This document shows positions 16,360 through 25,465 of a stretch of DNA of 64,000 bases, one piece after another. The position numbers were made by a program, and so were the translations under genes. The DNA comes from Kibdelosporangium sp040675465. Its GTDB lineage: Bacteria > Actinomycetota > Actinomycetes > Mycobacteriales > Pseudonocardiaceae. Location of the stretch: the NCBI RefSeq assembly GCF_040675465.1, contig NZ_JBFAPA010000007.1, positions 1 to 64,000 on the forward strand, written 5' to 3'. Numbering within the stretch: position 1 is the stretch's first letter; the number at the start of each line of letters is the position of its first letter. The notes below the pieces were generated by a model, which made no database searches, was not told the DNA's origin, and was given only the letters and a program-made list of their open reading frames with translations.

Positions 16360-17571
16360 TCACCACAGGCCCCGTGCACGGGCGAGCCGGCCCACCGCGA
16401 GGGCGATCCGCAGGACCAGGGCGTCGCGCGGGTCGTTGGCGTTGCGGCCGGTGAGCTCGGCCACCCGCCGCAGCCGGTACCGGACGGTGTTCGGGTGCAC
16501 GAACAGCTGCCGCGCGCACGTCTCCAGGACCCCGCCGACCTCCAGGTAGGTGGTGACGGTCTCGAGCAGGCTACCGCCCGCGTCCTCAAGCGGACGCGCG
16601 ATCCGGTCGACCAGCTGCCACTCGGCCTCCGGGTCACCGGCGAGAGCCCGTTCCGGCAGCAGATCCTGCGACCGCACCGGCCTGGGCGCCGCCGGCCAGC
16701 CGACCACCGCCCGGAACCCCGACAGGGCGTCCGCCGCGCTTCGGTGTGCCTCGGCGAGGCTCGCGACCGTGGGGCCTGCGACCACCGGGCCTTCGCCGAA
16801 CGCTGTCGTGATCCGGTCGAGGACGGGTTTGCTCGAGGTCCGGCCGCGGCGCTCCTCGGTGAGTTCGTCGGTCGGGCCTGCGAGGACGACGACGAGCCTG
16901 GTTCCCTGCACGCTCAACAGGACCGCTCGGCCCGCCCGTGCCGCTCGGCTGCGGACCTCGTAGACCACTGTCGGCGGGTCGTCACTGGGGCGGTTGCCGA
17001 CCAGGACCGTCGCTTCGGCAGCCGGGTCCCACCCCAGCGCCGTCGCCCGCGAAAGCAGGGCCTCCTCGGTGTCGCCACGGACAATCCCGTCGACCACCAG
17101 GGCCTCGAGCCTCGCATCCCACGCACCCCGCGCCTCCGCCGCACTCGCATACGACATCGCCGACGCGAACGCGACCTCCCGGCTGTAGCGCAGCACCTTC
17201 TCGGACAACACCGAGCGCTCGTGAACGTCCGCGGCCAGATCGGGAACACTCGCCTCGAACACCTGCAACGCCACCCGCACCAGCTCGACCGTCTGCCGCA
17301 GACTGATCCACCGGCTGAGATCACGAGGAGCGGCCCGGAACGCATCGGTGGTCAGCCGCAGCGCCTCGTTCTCATCCTTGAGCCACGCGGTGAACCCGGC
17401 CACACCAGACTGCGCGATGAGCAGGACCGACGCCCGCTGATCGGCGGGCATCCGGCTGAACCACGCGAACTGCGCATCCATCGCAGCCAACGTGGCGGAC
17501 GCGAGCTTCCCCGACGCCCGCTCCAACTCAGCGAGAGTCTTGGCAGAAATCCCAGCGCCCACCTTCTTCAT
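16360..17571 (-). CDS. PucR-type regulator of fatty-acid synthesis (MabR/FasR-like)
   Basis: About 403 residues. The C-terminus is the PucR-type helix-turn-helix, with TVTTYLEVGGVLETCARQLF and HPNTVRYRLRRVAELTGR. The long N-terminal part (GISAKTLAELERASGKLASA onward) matches the architecture of mycobacterial MabR and Streptomyces FasR, which activate the fab operon in response to long-chain acyl-CoA. The ATG at 17571 is chosen because translation from it begins the conserved region. It lies directly upstream of fabD on the same strand with a 170-bp gap containing a candidate operator. Position strongly supports the role. Confidence 0.88.
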   Translation of the reverse strand: MKKVGAGISAKTLAELERASGKLASATLAAMDAQFAWFSRMPADQRASVLLIAQSGVAGFTAWLKDENEALRLTTDAFRAAPRDLSRWISLRQTVELVRVALQVFEASVPDLAADVHERSVLSEKVLRYSREVAFASAMSYASAAEARGAWDARLEALVVDGIVRGDTEEALLSRATALGWDPAAEATVLVGNRPSDDPPTVVYEVRSRAARAGRAVLLSVQGTRLVVVLAGPTDELTEERRGRTSSKPVLDRITTAFGEGPVVAGPTVASLAEAHRSAADALSGFRAVVGWPAAPRPVRSQDLLPERALAGDPEAEWQLVDRIARPLEDAGGSLLETVTTYLEVGGVLETCARQLFVHPNTVRYRLRRVAELTGRNANDPRDALVLRIALAVGRLARARGLW

Positions 17572-17752
17572 CCCCACAGCTTCGCACGCCACCCCCAGCC
17601 CCGCGTGCAACCCCGCTGGCCTCCGGCCCCCGATTCCCACCCTACCGATCACCCCCGACACTCCGGGCTGTTCAAGATCATTCTGGTGGGAGTGGTCCAC
17701 AGGGTGTGTGGTTGTCCCCAGCTTGGGCTAGGGCGGGGTTTGGTGCGGGTGA

Positions 17753-18110
17753 GTGGTCCTAGGCTGGATTCCGGGGGCCGGAGGCGGTGCCGTGGCCCTG
17801 CGCCGGCGAAGGCCCAAAGCGCAGCCCCACCCGAGGCGCCGTGTTGGCGCGCGGCGCGGGCCTGCCGGTGGCGGCGGGTCGGCGATGGCGCGAAGTGCGA
17901 GGTCGGTGCGGAGCGCCGGATCGGGATGTGGGGTCGGCGGTGGTGTTGCCTTAGCGCCGGCGATGGCGCGAAGCGCGAGCCCCCGCGCGAAGCGCGGCAA
18001 ACCCGGCTGGGAGGCGGGGCCGCCGAAGGCGGCACGTGGGGGTCTGGAGGGCTCGGCCCCCAACATCATCCGGAGCGACCCGGCGAGGTGTGAGCCTGCG
18101 AGCACCGAGC
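17753..18110. repeat. GC-rich intergenic repeat region
   Basis: The 778-bp gap between the divergent pucR-type gene and ndh (17572-18349) contains repetitive, low-complexity DNA. Two near-identical 21-bp copies beginning GGCGATGGCGCGAAG lie at 17881-17901 and 17959-17979, and shorter GCGCGAAGCGCG palindromes lie nearby. Reading frames are open on both strands, but they are Arg/Pro/Gly-rich with no recognisable domain, as expected for repeats rather than genes. No coding gene is supported here. Confidence 0.55.
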
Positions 18111-18131
18111 AGGGTGCTGCCGAGCGAACTA

Positions 18132-18172
18132 GGCGGCCTGAGAGTCTTGGTGCGCTTGACTCTCAGGCCGCC
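18132..18172. terminator. strong hairpin in a divergent intergenic region
   Basis: GGCGGCCTGAGAGTC (18132-18146) pairs perfectly with GACTCTCAGGCCGCC (18158-18172) around an 11-nt loop. It looks like an intrinsic terminator without a strong U-tract. No recognised gene ends here, since its neighbours diverge. Confidence 0.6.
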
Positions 18173-18349
18173 TTCTCCCCGGTCCCCACCGGTAGATCCA
18201 CTATGGACTGTTCTTGATCACACCGCCACTCCTGTCCCCCGATCGTGTTCGCGGGACTTAGGTCCTGGCCGGGAATCACGCTTGGGAGGGATGGCGGCCG
18301 GTCTGGGTGGGGAGGTGGGGGTGCCACCAGGACGGGCAGGGTTGGTGGC

Positions 18350-19669
18350 ATGACACACATCTTGATCGTCGGTGGGGGCTACGTCGGGATGTACACGGCG
18401 CTGAGGTTGCAGCGGCGGCTTCGGGGCGCTGAGGCTGTGGTGACGGTGGTGGATCCGGAGCCGAACATGACGTATCAGCCGTTTCTGCCTGAGGCTGCTG
18501 CCGGGTCGGTGGAGCCACGGCATGTTGTTGTGCCGTTGCGGCGGGTTCTGCGTGGGTGCCGGGTGATCACGGGCAAGGTCACCGCTGTCGATCATGAGGG
18601 GAGGACGGCGACGGTCGTTCCCCGCGAGGGTGAGCCGGTGAAGATGGGGTATGACCAGCTTGTGCTCGCGGTGGGGTCGGTCACGCGTGTGCAGAACGTG
18701 CCGGGTCTGGCTGAGCACGGGATCGGGTTCTCGACCCTCGCTGAGGCCATCTACCTGCGCAATCACGTCTTGTCGCGGCTGGATGTCGCTTCCAGCGGCT
18801 GTGCTGCCAAGAAGGTGCTCACCTTTGTTGTCGTCGGGGGTGGGTATGCGGGGGTCGAGGTTTTCGGGGAACTGGAGGACATGGCGCGGTATGCGCTGAA
18901 AGTCCACACTGGACTGTCCAGGGCGGACATGAGGTGGGTGCTCGTCGAGGCGTCCGGCCGGATCCTGCCGGAGATCGGCAAGGCCATGTCCGAGTACACC
19001 ATCCGCCGGCTGCGGGAGCGGGGGATGGAGGTCAAGCTCGGCACGACGGTGACCTCGATGAGGGACGGGCACGTCGTGCTGTCGACCGGTGAGGAGTTCG
19101 ACGCGGACACCGTGGTCTGGACCGCGGGCGTGAAGGCCAACCCGTTGGCGATGCGCTCGGGGATGCCGATCGACTTCCGCGGCCGCCTCATCTGCACGGA
19201 GACCCTGCGGGCAAGGGGGCTGCAGGGCATCTGGAGCGCGGGCGACAGCGCGGCGGTCCCGGACCTGTCCGGAGTGGACTCGTTGTGCACGCCGAGCGCG
19301 CAGCACGCGGTCCGCCAGGCGGAAGTCCTGGCGGACAACATCATCGCCACCATCCGCGGCCAGGAACTGAAGCCGTACAAACACAAACACGTCGGTTCGG
19401 TCGCGAGTCTGGGCCTGCACAAGGGGGTCGCGCAGGTCTATGGCATCAAGCTCAAGGGTCTGCCCGCCTGGCTGATGCATCGCTTCTACCACTGGAGCCG
19501 CGTGCCGACCGCCGGGTGCAAGCTGCGCGTGCTGCTCGACTGGATGACGACCTTCCTGTCCGGCCGGGAGATCGTCTCGCTGGGCGCGATCCAGTCGCCG
19601 CGGCGGGACTGGCAGGCGCTGGTCCGAGAGAGTGGTCACACCGTGGCCGGGAATACCGCGGACCGATGA
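18350..19669 (+). CDS. ndh: type II NADH dehydrogenase-like flavoprotein
   Basis: A 439-residue FAD/NAD(P)-dependent oxidoreductase. The first Rossmann motif (ILIVGGGYVGMYTALRLQRR) is at the N-terminus for FAD and the second (FVVVGGGYAGVEVFGELED, about 155-175) for NADH. A GDSAAVPD-type FAD segment (SAGDSAAVPDLSG) and the quinone-side SAQHAVRQAEVLADNI (about 320-335) follow. The C-terminal ~100 residues are amphipathic with WLMHRFYHWSRVPT, as in membrane-associated NDH-2, which passes electrons from NADH to menaquinone without pumping protons. The ATG at 18350 begins the FAD motif; the upstream region is GT-rich and lacks a clean ribosome-binding site. Confidence 0.88.
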   Translation: MTHILIVGGGYVGMYTALRLQRRLRGAEAVVTVVDPEPNMTYQPFLPEAAAGSVEPRHVVVPLRRVLRGCRVITGKVTAVDHEGRTATVVPREGEPVKMGYDQLVLAVGSVTRVQNVPGLAEHGIGFSTLAEAIYLRNHVLSRLDVASSGCAAKKVLTFVVVGGGYAGVEVFGELEDMARYALKVHTGLSRADMRWVLVEASGRILPEIGKAMSEYTIRRLRERGMEVKLGTTVTSMRDGHVVLSTGEEFDADTVVWTAGVKANPLAMRSGMPIDFRGRLICTETLRARGLQGIWSAGDSAAVPDLSGVDSLCTPSAQHAVRQAEVLADNIIATIRGQELKPYKHKHVGSVASLGLHKGVAQVYGIKLKGLPAWLMHRFYHWSRVPTAGCKLRVLLDWMTTFLSGREIVSLGAIQSPRRDWQALVRESGHTVAGNTADR

Positions 19670-19675
19670 CAGTGT

Positions 19676-19696
19676 TCACCCCGTATTGCGGGGTGA
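19676..19696 (+). other. hairpin abutting the pnuC ribosome-binding site
   Basis: TCACCCC (19676-19682) pairs with GGGGTGA (19690-19696) around a 7-nt loop in the 36-bp ndh-pnuC gap. The stem ends where the GGAGG of pnuC begins. It may tune pnuC translation or be a small attenuator; there is no direct evidence. Confidence 0.4.
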
Positions 19697-19705
19697 GGAG
19701 GCACT

Positions 19706-20335
19706 GTGGGGTTCCTGCTGGACCATGGCTTGACCGTCTTCGGCCAGTGGGCGTCGTTCGCCGAGCTGATCGGCCAAGTGTTCGCGCTCACCGTCGTGTT
19801 CCTCGCCAAGGTGCGCACGCTCTGGACGTGGCCGGTCCAAGTGGCCGCGACCGTGCTGCTGTTCAGCGTCTACATCTCGGCTCACCTCGGTGGCCTGGCC
19901 GCGCGCCAGATCATCATCCTGCTCATCTCGGTCTACGGCTGGTGGGCCTGGACCCGCCGCAAGGACGCGGTCTACGGCGTCGTCGTCCGGTACGGCTCGT
20001 GGACGGAACGCCTGGTCATCGTGGGCGTGCTCGCCGCCGGAACCGTCGGCGGTGCCCTGCTGCTCCAGGCGCTCAACGCGTCGTGGGCGCCATGGCCGGA
20101 CGCCGGGATCTTCGCCGGGACCGCGGTCGCGTTCTGGCTGCAGGGCCGCGGGCTGGTCGAGTTCTGGCTCGTGTGGCTGCTGGTCGACGCGGTCGGCGTG
20201 CCGCTGCAGATCGACTCGGGCCTCTGGTTCAGCGCCGCCATCTACACCGTTTTCGCCGGTCTGGTCGTGTGGGGCTTCATCGATTGGCGCCGGTCGGCTA
20301 TTGACACGCGGACGCCCGCTTTGTCACGTTCCTAG
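19706..20335 (+). CDS. pnuC: PnuC-family nicotinamide riboside/NMN-type transporter
   Basis: A 209-residue integral membrane protein with about seven hydrophobic segments. The PnuC substrate motif region appears as ISVYGWWAWTRR (about 73-84), and a second signature, FWLVWLLVDAVGVPL (about 152-166), lies near the C-terminus. PnuC proteins facilitate diffusion of vitamin B precursors, usually nicotinamide riboside, coupled to intracellular phosphorylation. The GTG at 19706 follows GGAGG. Location right after ndh links uptake of an NAD precursor with an NADH-consuming enzyme; no NadR kinase is encoded nearby. Confidence 0.88.
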   Translation: MGFLLDHGLTVFGQWASFAELIGQVFALTVVFLAKVRTLWTWPVQVAATVLLFSVYISAHLGGLAARQIIILLISVYGWWAWTRRKDAVYGVVVRYGSWTERLVIVGVLAAGTVGGALLLQALNASWAPWPDAGIFAGTAVAFWLQGRGLVEFWLVWLLVDAVGVPLQIDSGLWFSAAIYTVFAGLVVWGFIDWRRSAIDTRTPALSRS

Positions 20336-20337
20336 TC

Positions 20338-21489
20338 ATGGTCCGAAAAATCCTGGCGCTGATCACAGCATTGTTGGTTGTCGGATTACCGGCGGTTGCG
20401 GAGGAGGTCCCACGCACCGGGTTCGAGCGAACCGGGCAGTGGACCACCTTCGACGAGGAACAGGCCTTCCTGACCCAGATCTCCCGCAAGGCGGCGGTCA
20501 GCCGGATCGGATCAACCGTGCAGGGCCGTCCGCTGAACCTGGTTCGGCTCGGGCACGGGCCGACGGTGCTGCTGTTCCTGTGTAGTCAGCACGGTGACGA
20601 ACCAGCGGGCCGTGAAGCGTGCCTGATCAAACTGCGGGACCTGGCGTACTCCCGTGTGCCTGCCGGGGTGACGGTGTTGTTCGTGCCCACGGCGAACCCT
20701 GATGGTCGCGAGGCCGACACGCGCGGGAACGCCAACGGCGTCGACATCAACCGCGACCACATGGCCCTCGACACCCCGGAAGGCCGCGCGATCGCCGCGG
20801 TGATCCGGGACTACAAGCCGGATGTGGTGCACGACTTGCACGAGTTCGGGCCAACGCCGTTGTACTACGACAAGGACGTGCTGTGGCTGTGGCCGCGCAA
20901 CCTCAACGCGACCCAACGCGTGCACGACGAGGCGGAAATCCTGTCACGGCAGTACATCAAGCCCGCGGTGGAGGTTGGCGGGCACACCTCCGGTGTCTAC
21001 GGCATCTGGACCGACCCGGTGACCGGTGAGCCGATCAAGCAGATCGCGGGCGACGGTCAGGAACGCATCCTCCGCAACACGGCAGGCCTCAAGCACTCTC
21101 TGGGCCTGCTAGTGGAAACCAACATCTCCCGCACACCCCAGCAGCGCGTGCAGTCCCACCTCTCCGCTGTCGCGGCGACGTTCAAGCTCATCACCGAACG
21201 ACGCGTCCAGGTCGAGACGGCGACGACTCTCAGCCGCGTAACCGTGCCGAAGCAGGTCTACTTCGACGGCGCGGACAACCAACCACCTACTCAGGTGGCC
21301 CCGGCACCACGGGCATACACGTTGACCGCGGAGCAGTACGCGCAAGTGAAGGACAAGCTGATACTGCATGGTGTGTGGTCAGTTCCATGGCACGACGGCA
21401 GGCTCGTCCCAGTGACGCAGGCCTTGGTGCCGTTGCTTCTTGATGGGCGAGCCCAGTTCCACCTGGTCGCCGGCACACCGACTTGGTGA
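20338..21489 (+). CDS. exported M14-family zinc carboxypeptidase
   Basis: A 383-residue M14 metallocarboxypeptidase. A signal peptide (ILALITALLVVGLPAVAEE) leads to the catalytic domain. Zinc ligands are HGDEPAGRE (His and Glu, about residues 85-88) and the His of VVHDLHEFG (about 165); the catalytic Glu is in LVETNISR (about 259). The NPDGREADTRGNANGVDINR stretch matches the substrate-binding Asn-Arg region. It should remove C-terminal residues from peptides or act on cell-wall peptides outside the cell. It starts 2 bp after pnuC and shares a GTGA overlap with the MFS gene that follows. Confidence 0.9.
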   Translation: MVRKILALITALLVVGLPAVAEEVPRTGFERTGQWTTFDEEQAFLTQISRKAAVSRIGSTVQGRPLNLVRLGHGPTVLLFLCSQHGDEPAGREACLIKLRDLAYSRVPAGVTVLFVPTANPDGREADTRGNANGVDINRDHMALDTPEGRAIAAVIRDYKPDVVHDLHEFGPTPLYYDKDVLWLWPRNLNATQRVHDEAEILSRQYIKPAVEVGGHTSGVYGIWTDPVTGEPIKQIAGDGQERILRNTAGLKHSLGLLVETNISRTPQQRVQSHLSAVAATFKLITERRVQVETATTLSRVTVPKQVYFDGADNQPPTQVAPAPRAYTLTAEQYAQVKDKLILHGVWSVPWHDGRLVPVTQALVPLLLDGRAQFHLVAGTPTW

Positions 21490-22748
21490 GGGAGCGGCTG
21501 CCCCGCGAGGTCTGGATCCTGCTGGGCGCCATCTTCCTGATCGCCGTGGGCTACGGCGTCATCTCGCCCGTGCTGCCGTCCCTCGCGGCGAGCTTCAACG
21601 TCGGCGTGACCGCGGCGGCGTTCGTCGTCAGCGCGTTCTCGGTGGTACGGCTGGCTTTCGCGCCCGCGGGCGGATGGCTGGTCGCGAAACTCTCGGAACA
21701 GCCCGTGTACGTGACGGGGCTGATCCTTGCGGCTGCGGCCACTGCGGCGTGCGCGTGGGCGTCGTCGTACTGGCAGTTGCTGCTGTTCCGGTCGTTGGGC
21801 GGCATCGGCTCGGTCATGTTCACGGTGTCCGCACAGACCCTGGTGTTGCGTTTAACGCCAGTGGGACTGCGCGGACGCGTGTCGGGCATGTGGGCCACGA
21901 GCTTCCTGCTAGGCAACATCGCGGGGCCTTTGGTGGGTGGCGTGGTGGCCAACGTGTCGACGCGGTTCCCGTTCGTGGTCTACGGACTGGCCACGTTCGG
22001 CGCCGCCGTATTCTCGTGGTGGTTCCTGCGGAAGTCGCCGTTGGCCGCGCCCTCGGCGACGCGCGATCTGCCAGAGCTGACGGTTCGCGTGGCCTTGCGG
22101 AACAGGGCCTACATCGCGGCGCTGTTCTCGTCGTTCGCGTACGGGTGGTCGGTCATCGGCGTCCGCTTCGCTTTGGTGCCGTTGTTCGTAGTGCTGGAGT
22201 TACACGAGGGCGAGACCCTGGTGGGGCTGGCGTTGTCGGCGTTCGCTGTCGGGACCGCGTCGTTCCTGATGATCGCGGGACGGCTGGCCGACCGGCGAGG
22301 ACGCAAACCCGTAGCCATCGCAGGACTTGCCGTCCTCACCGTGGGCTCGTTGGCCATGGGATTTGCGCCGTCAGTGCCGCTGTTCATGGTGGCTTCGTTG
22401 GTGACCGGCATAGGGTCTGGGTTGCTGAACCCCGGTCATAGCGCCGCTGTGGCCGACGTTATCGGCGTCGGTGTACGCGGAAGCGCTGTGCTGGCAGCGT
22501 TCCAGGCAACGGCGGACCTGGGGGCGATTGTGGGGCCCTTGGCAGCCGGTGCCATCGCCGACGCGTGGTCGTACCAAGGCGCGTTCGCTGTGACGGGTGT
22601 CGTCAGCTTGCTGTCACTGCTGGTGTGGCTGAAGGCCCCGGAAACGGGAAAGGCCCCCGCACGAAGCGAGGGCCAGTCCACTGCTCGGAATCAGGCCGAA
22701 CCGGGGTCCGAGGTCTGCGGGCCGGCCGCGGACACGTCGTCCAGCTGA
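21486..22748 (+). CDS. MFS-family efflux transporter
   Basis: A 12-helix major facilitator of about 420 residues. The first loop has a short WLVAKLSEQPV segment, and the second-half loop shows the canonical RLADRRGRKPVAIAG motif. The fifth helix region (GLRGRVSGMWATSFLLGNIA) resembles drug-efflux families. The GTG at 21486 overlaps the M14 stop (GTGA). Its last 58 bp overlap the convergent aceE gene, and the aceE terminator lies inside its coding sequence. Substrate unknown. Confidence 0.88.
   Translation: MRERLPREVWILLGAIFLIAVGYGVISPVLPSLAASFNVGVTAAAFVVSAFSVVRLAFAPAGGWLVAKLSEQPVYVTGLILAAAATAACAWASSYWQLLLFRSLGGIGSVMFTVSAQTLVLRLTPVGLRGRVSGMWATSFLLGNIAGPLVGGVVANVSTRFPFVVYGLATFGAAVFSWWFLRKSPLAAPSATRDLPELTVRVALRNRAYIAALFSSFAYGWSVIGVRFALVPLFVVLELHEGETLVGLALSAFAVGTASFLMIAGRLADRRGRKPVAIAGLAVLTVGSLAMGFAPSVPLFMVASLVTGIGSGLLNPGHSAAVADVIGVGVRGSAVLAAFQATADLGAIVGPLAAGAIADAWSYQGAFAVTGVVSLLSLLVWLKAPETGKAPARSEGQSTARNQAEPGSEVCGPAADTSSS
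22652..22674 (-). terminator. aceE terminator embedded in the MFS gene
   Basis: On the minus strand GGCCCTCGC pairs with GCGGGGGCC (one G-U pair) around a short loop, followed by a T-rich CTTTCCCGTTT. It lies 17 bp past the aceE stop and inside the last codons of the convergent transporter gene. Confidence 0.65.
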
Positions 22749-25465
22749 TACTTCCGGGTCGCCTCGACCACGACCGACTTGTCCACCTCACCGCGCCGCG
22801 AGAGCGCCGCGAGCACGCCCACCACGGCCGATTCGGCGTCCACCAGGAAGTGGCGCCGGGCGGCCGGGCGGGTGTCGGAGAAGCCGAACCCGTCGGTGCC
22901 CAGGGTCACCATGTCGGTGGGCACCCACGGTCGGATCAGGTCCGGAACGGCGCGCATCCAGTCGGACACCGCCACGATCGGGCCGTTGACCTGCGAGAGC
23001 GCCTGCGTGACGTACGGCACGCGCGGTTCCGCCTCGGGGTGCAGCAGGTTGTGCCGGTCCACCTCGACCGCGTCCCGCCGCAGCTCCGAGTACGACGTCG
23101 CCGACCAGACGTCCGCCTGCACGCCCCACTCGTCGTTCAGCAGCTGCTGGGCCTTCAGCGCCCACGGCATGGCCACGCCAGAGCCGAGGATCTGCGCCTT
23201 GGGGCCGTCGCCCTGCGGTGCGTCCGCGTAGTGGTACAGGCCGCGCAGCAGCCCCTCCACGTCCAGGTTCTCCGGTTCCGCGGGCTGCACGTACGGCTCG
23301 TTGTAGACGGTGAGGTAGTAGAAGATGTCCTCCGCCTGGTCGCCGTACATCCGGCGCAGGCCGTCCTTCACGATGTGCGCCACCTCGAACGACCACGCCG
23401 GGTCGTACGCGACGACGGCCGGGTTCGTGGCTGCCAGCAGCAGCGAGTGGCCGTCATTGTGCTGCAGGCCCTCACCGGTCAGCGTGGTCCGCCCGGCGGT
23501 GGCGCCGAGGACGAACCCGCGGGCCATCTGGTCGGCCGCCGCCCACAGGCCGTCACCGGTCCGCTGGAACCCGAACATCGAGTAGAAGATGTAGATCGGG
23601 ATCATCGGCTCGCCGTGCGTGGCGTACGAGGTGCCCACCGCGGTGAACGACGAGGTCGAGCCGGCCTCGTTGATGCCCTCGTGCAGGATCTGGCCGGTGT
23701 CGCTCTCCTTGTAGGCGAGCATCAGCTTCGCGTCCACCGACGTGTACAGCTGGCCGAGCCGGTTGTAGATCTTCTGCGTCGGGAACATCGAGTCCATGCC
23801 GAACGTGCGGGCCTCGTCCGGGATGATCGGCACGATCCGCGGCCCGATCTCGGGGTCCTTGGCCAGGTCGCGGACCAGCCGGACGAACGCCATCGTGGTG
23901 GCGACCTCCTGCTTGCCCGAGCCCTTGCGGATGACGTCGTAGACCTTGTCGCCCGGCAGCACCAGCGCCTTGGCCTTGGACCGCCGCTCCGGCACGTGCC
24001 CGCCCAGCTGGCGGCGCCGCTCCAGCATGTACTGGATGTCCGGGGACTCCAGGCCGGGGTGGTAGTACGGCGGCAGGTACGGGTCCTTCTCCAGGTCCGC
24101 GTCCGACAGCGGAATCCGCAGCGTGTCCCGGAACCCCTTCAGGTCGTCCAGGGTCATCTTCTTCATCTGGTGCGTGGCGTTGCGCGCGGCGAAGTGCGTG
24201 CCGAGGTTGTAGCCCTTGATCGTCTTGGCCAGGATCACCGTCGGCTGGCCGTGCGTCTCGGTGGCCGCCTTGTAGGCCGCGTAGACCTTGCGGTAGTCGT
24301 GGCCGCCGCGCTTGAGGTTCCAGATCTCCTGGTCGCTCATGGGCGTGACCAGTTCCTTGGTGCGCGGGTCACGGCCGAAGAAGTGCTCGCGGACGAAGGC
24401 GCCGTCGTTGGCCTTGTAGGTCTGGTAGTCGCCGTCGGGCGTGGTGTTCATCAGGTTGATCAGGGCGCCGTCGCGGTCGGCGTGCAGCAGCGAGTCCCAC
24501 TCGCGGCCCCAGATCACCTTGATCACGTTCCAGCCGGCACCCCGGAAGAACGCCTCCAGCTCCTGGATGATCTTGCCGTTGCCGCGGACCGGGCCGTCCA
24601 GCCGCTGCAGGTTGCAGTTGATCACGAACGTGAGGTTGTCCAGGCCCTCGTTCGCGGCCACGTGGATCAGGCCGCGCGACTCCGGCTCGTCCATCTCGCC
24701 GTCACCCAGGAACGCCCACACCCGCTGGTCGGACGTGTCCTTGATGCCCCGGTCGTGCAGGTAGTGGTTGAACCGGGCCTGGTAGATGGCGTTCATCGGG
24801 CCAAGGCCCATGGACACCGTCGGGTACTCCCAGAAGTCCGGCATCAGCCGCGGGTGCGGGTACGACGGCAGGCCCGCGCCGGGACCGCCGTGCGAGTACT
24901 CCTGGCGGAACCCGTTGAGCTGGTCCTCCGACAGCCGGCCCTCCAGGTACGCGCGGGCGTACATGCCCGGCGACGCGTGCCCCTGGAAGAAGACCTGATC
25001 ACCCCCGCCCGGGTGATCTTTTCCACGGAAGAACCAGTTGAAACCGACCTCGTAGAGGGTCGCGCTGGACGCGTACGTCGAGATGTGACCGCCGACGCCC
25101 ACCCCGGGGCGCTGCGCGCGGTGCACGGTGATGGCGGCGTTCCAGCGGATCCACGCCCGGTAGCGGCGCTCCACCTCCTCGTCACCGGGGAACCACGGCT
25201 CCTGCTCGGTGGGGATGGTGTTGACGTAGTCGGTGCTGGTCAGCGACGGGATGCCCACGCGGTTCTCACGCGCGCGCTCCAGCAGCCGGAGCATCAGGTA
25301 GCGCGCTCGCTGCTGGCCGCCGTCCTTCAGCACGGCGTCGAACGACTCGAGCCACTCCGACGTCTCCTCCGGGTCGATGTCCGGCAGGTGGGCGGCGAGG
25401 CCGTCGCGGATGACGTGCACCCTGCTCGGGGTGCCCGTGCTGCTGTTGTTCGATTGCGGGGCCAA
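22691..25465 (-). CDS. aceE: pyruvate dehydrogenase E1, homodimeric type
   Basis: A 924-residue E1 that decarboxylates pyruvate with thiamine diphosphate and passes the acetyl group to the E2 lipoyl domain. The ThDP motif GDGEMDEPESRG begins at about residue 248 and is followed by FVINCNLQRLDGPVRG. The N-terminal WLESFDAVLKDGG region and the C-terminal PFDQ-like part (VGTDGFGFSDTRPAARR) are characteristic. Actinobacteria use this single-chain E1. The TTG at 25465 is preceded by GAGGAG at good spacing. It lies next to DUF3052 and ahpE, the same neighbours as recalled for M. tuberculosis. Confidence 0.95.
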   Translation of the reverse strand: MAPQSNNSSTGTPSRVHVIRDGLAAHLPDIDPEETSEWLESFDAVLKDGGQQRARYLMLRLLERARENRVGIPSLTSTDYVNTIPTEQEPWFPGDEEVERRYRAWIRWNAAITVHRAQRPGVGVGGHISTYASSATLYEVGFNWFFRGKDHPGGGDQVFFQGHASPGMYARAYLEGRLSEDQLNGFRQEYSHGGPGAGLPSYPHPRLMPDFWEYPTVSMGLGPMNAIYQARFNHYLHDRGIKDTSDQRVWAFLGDGEMDEPESRGLIHVAANEGLDNLTFVINCNLQRLDGPVRGNGKIIQELEAFFRGAGWNVIKVIWGREWDSLLHADRDGALINLMNTTPDGDYQTYKANDGAFVREHFFGRDPRTKELVTPMSDQEIWNLKRGGHDYRKVYAAYKAATETHGQPTVILAKTIKGYNLGTHFAARNATHQMKKMTLDDLKGFRDTLRIPLSDADLEKDPYLPPYYHPGLESPDIQYMLERRRQLGGHVPERRSKAKALVLPGDKVYDVIRKGSGKQEVATTMAFVRLVRDLAKDPEIGPRIVPIIPDEARTFGMDSMFPTQKIYNRLGQLYTSVDAKLMLAYKESDTGQILHEGINEAGSTSSFTAVGTSYATHGEPMIPIYIFYSMFGFQRTGDGLWAAADQMARGFVLGATAGRTTLTGEGLQHNDGHSLLLAATNPAVVAYDPAWSFEVAHIVKDGLRRMYGDQAEDIFYYLTVYNEPYVQPAEPENLDVEGLLRGLYHYADAPQGDGPKAQILGSGVAMPWALKAQQLLNDEWGVQADVWSATSYSELRRDAVEVDRHNLLHPEAEPRVPYVTQALSQVNGPIVAVSDWMRAVPDLIRPWVPTDMVTLGTDGFGFSDTRPAARRHFLVDAESAVVGVLAALSRRGEVDKSVVVEATRKYQLDDVSAAGPQTSDPGSA

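Noticed and set aside
19670..19705. Riboswitch before pnuC
   Set aside because: The gap is only 36 bp and holds one small hairpin, too short for the known NAD-related riboswitch folds.
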